Below the pieces are notes generated by a model that saw only the letters and a program-made list of their open reading frames with translations, had not been told where the DNA came from and ran no database searches. From the NCBI GenBank assembly GCA_022578965.1, contig MU400787.1, positions 1 through 43,191 of the forward strand: DNA of 43,191 nucleotides. Reading direction: 5' to 3'. A program made the position numbers and the translations under genes. The stretch comes from Xylaria sp. FL1777 (taxonomy: Eukaryota; Ascomycota; Sordariomycetes; Xylariales; Xylariaceae). Numbering within the stretch: the stretch's first letter is position 1; the number at the start of each line of letters is the position of its first letter. Below are positions 42,980-43,191 of the stretch, piece by piece.

Positions 42980-43191
42980 TAAATTAGTAGTATTTATATA
43001 TAGTTTTTTAATACTATACTTAAAAAATGTTTTTTTTTTAATATTTACTTTTTTAAGTATAAACTTAATTTTATGTAATAATTATAAAGTTTTAAGCTAA
43101 TATTTAAAAAGCATAAATAATTATTTAAGTAGTTTTATAGCATTATATTTTAAATAAACTTTTATATAATATATTAATACTTTATTTATTT
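42980..43191. repeat. AT-rich, RIP-type block (right isochore, start only)
   Basis: The last 210 bp have the same character as the left block: long A/T runs, no coding frame, and the few remaining cytosines mainly in GC or AC. The block continues beyond the window. Confidence 0.75.

Overview
The window is nuclear DNA from a filamentous ascomycete, probably a Sordariomycete. The evidence is genes with many short GT-AG introns (44-254 bp, mostly 45-80), CTAAC/CTGAC branch points, and fungal-only families: a Zn2Cys6/fungal_trans regulator, SUR7/PalI, DUF3405, an AA11-type LPMO, and a cupredoxin/ferritin-like secreted protein. Two very AT-rich blocks flank the genes, at about 1-3340 and from about 42980 to the end. 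They look like repeat-derived, RIP-type DNA. The window is therefore one gene-rich island of about 39.6 kb between AT-rich isochores. Species and chromosome cannot be read from the sequence.

The gene models were rebuilt by hand from splice signals and reading frame. Left to right: an FMP42/LAT3-like MFS transporter (4463-6212, +); a secreted double-cupredoxin plus ferritin-like protein (6800-8932, -); a SUR7/PalI four-helix membrane protein (10100-11215, +); a nine-exon Zn2Cys6 transcription factor (11883-14433, -); a 4-kb gene-poor stretch holding a 309-bp foldback MITE with TA target sites (16243-16555); the mitochondrial AAA ATPase AFG1 (18419-20128, +); a DUF3405 type II membrane protein (22476-24847, +); a monocarboxylate-type MFS transporter (25525-27374, +); an AA11-type LPMO (28018-29333, -); the CCA-adding enzyme CCA1 (30341-32177, -); a small basic fungal protein (34989-35602, +); the splicing factor SYF1 (36526-39171, -); V-ATPase subunit D/VMA8 with two micro-exons (39750-40864, +); and a U1A/U2B''-like two-RRM snRNP protein (41767-42664, -).

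The content is mixed housekeeping and accessory. The right half carries core genes: CCA1 (tRNA maturation), SYF1 and U1A/U2B'' (spliceosome), VMA8 (organelle acidification). The left and middle carry surface, secreted and transport functions next to one regulator. Nothing shows that these genes form a pathway or a biosynthetic cluster, and there is no backbone enzyme. No tRNA, rRNA or CRISPR array was recognised.

I found no convincing new multi-gene system. The most unusual observations are the base-context bias of the AT-rich blocks, the cupredoxin-cupredoxin-ferritin-like fusion, the TA-flanked MITE, the 10- and 11-nt exons of VMA8, a zinc cluster split over three exons, a 13-bp perfect hairpin on the stop codon of the transcription factor, and a long overlapping frame in the small basic gene. 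All splice sites are predictions.
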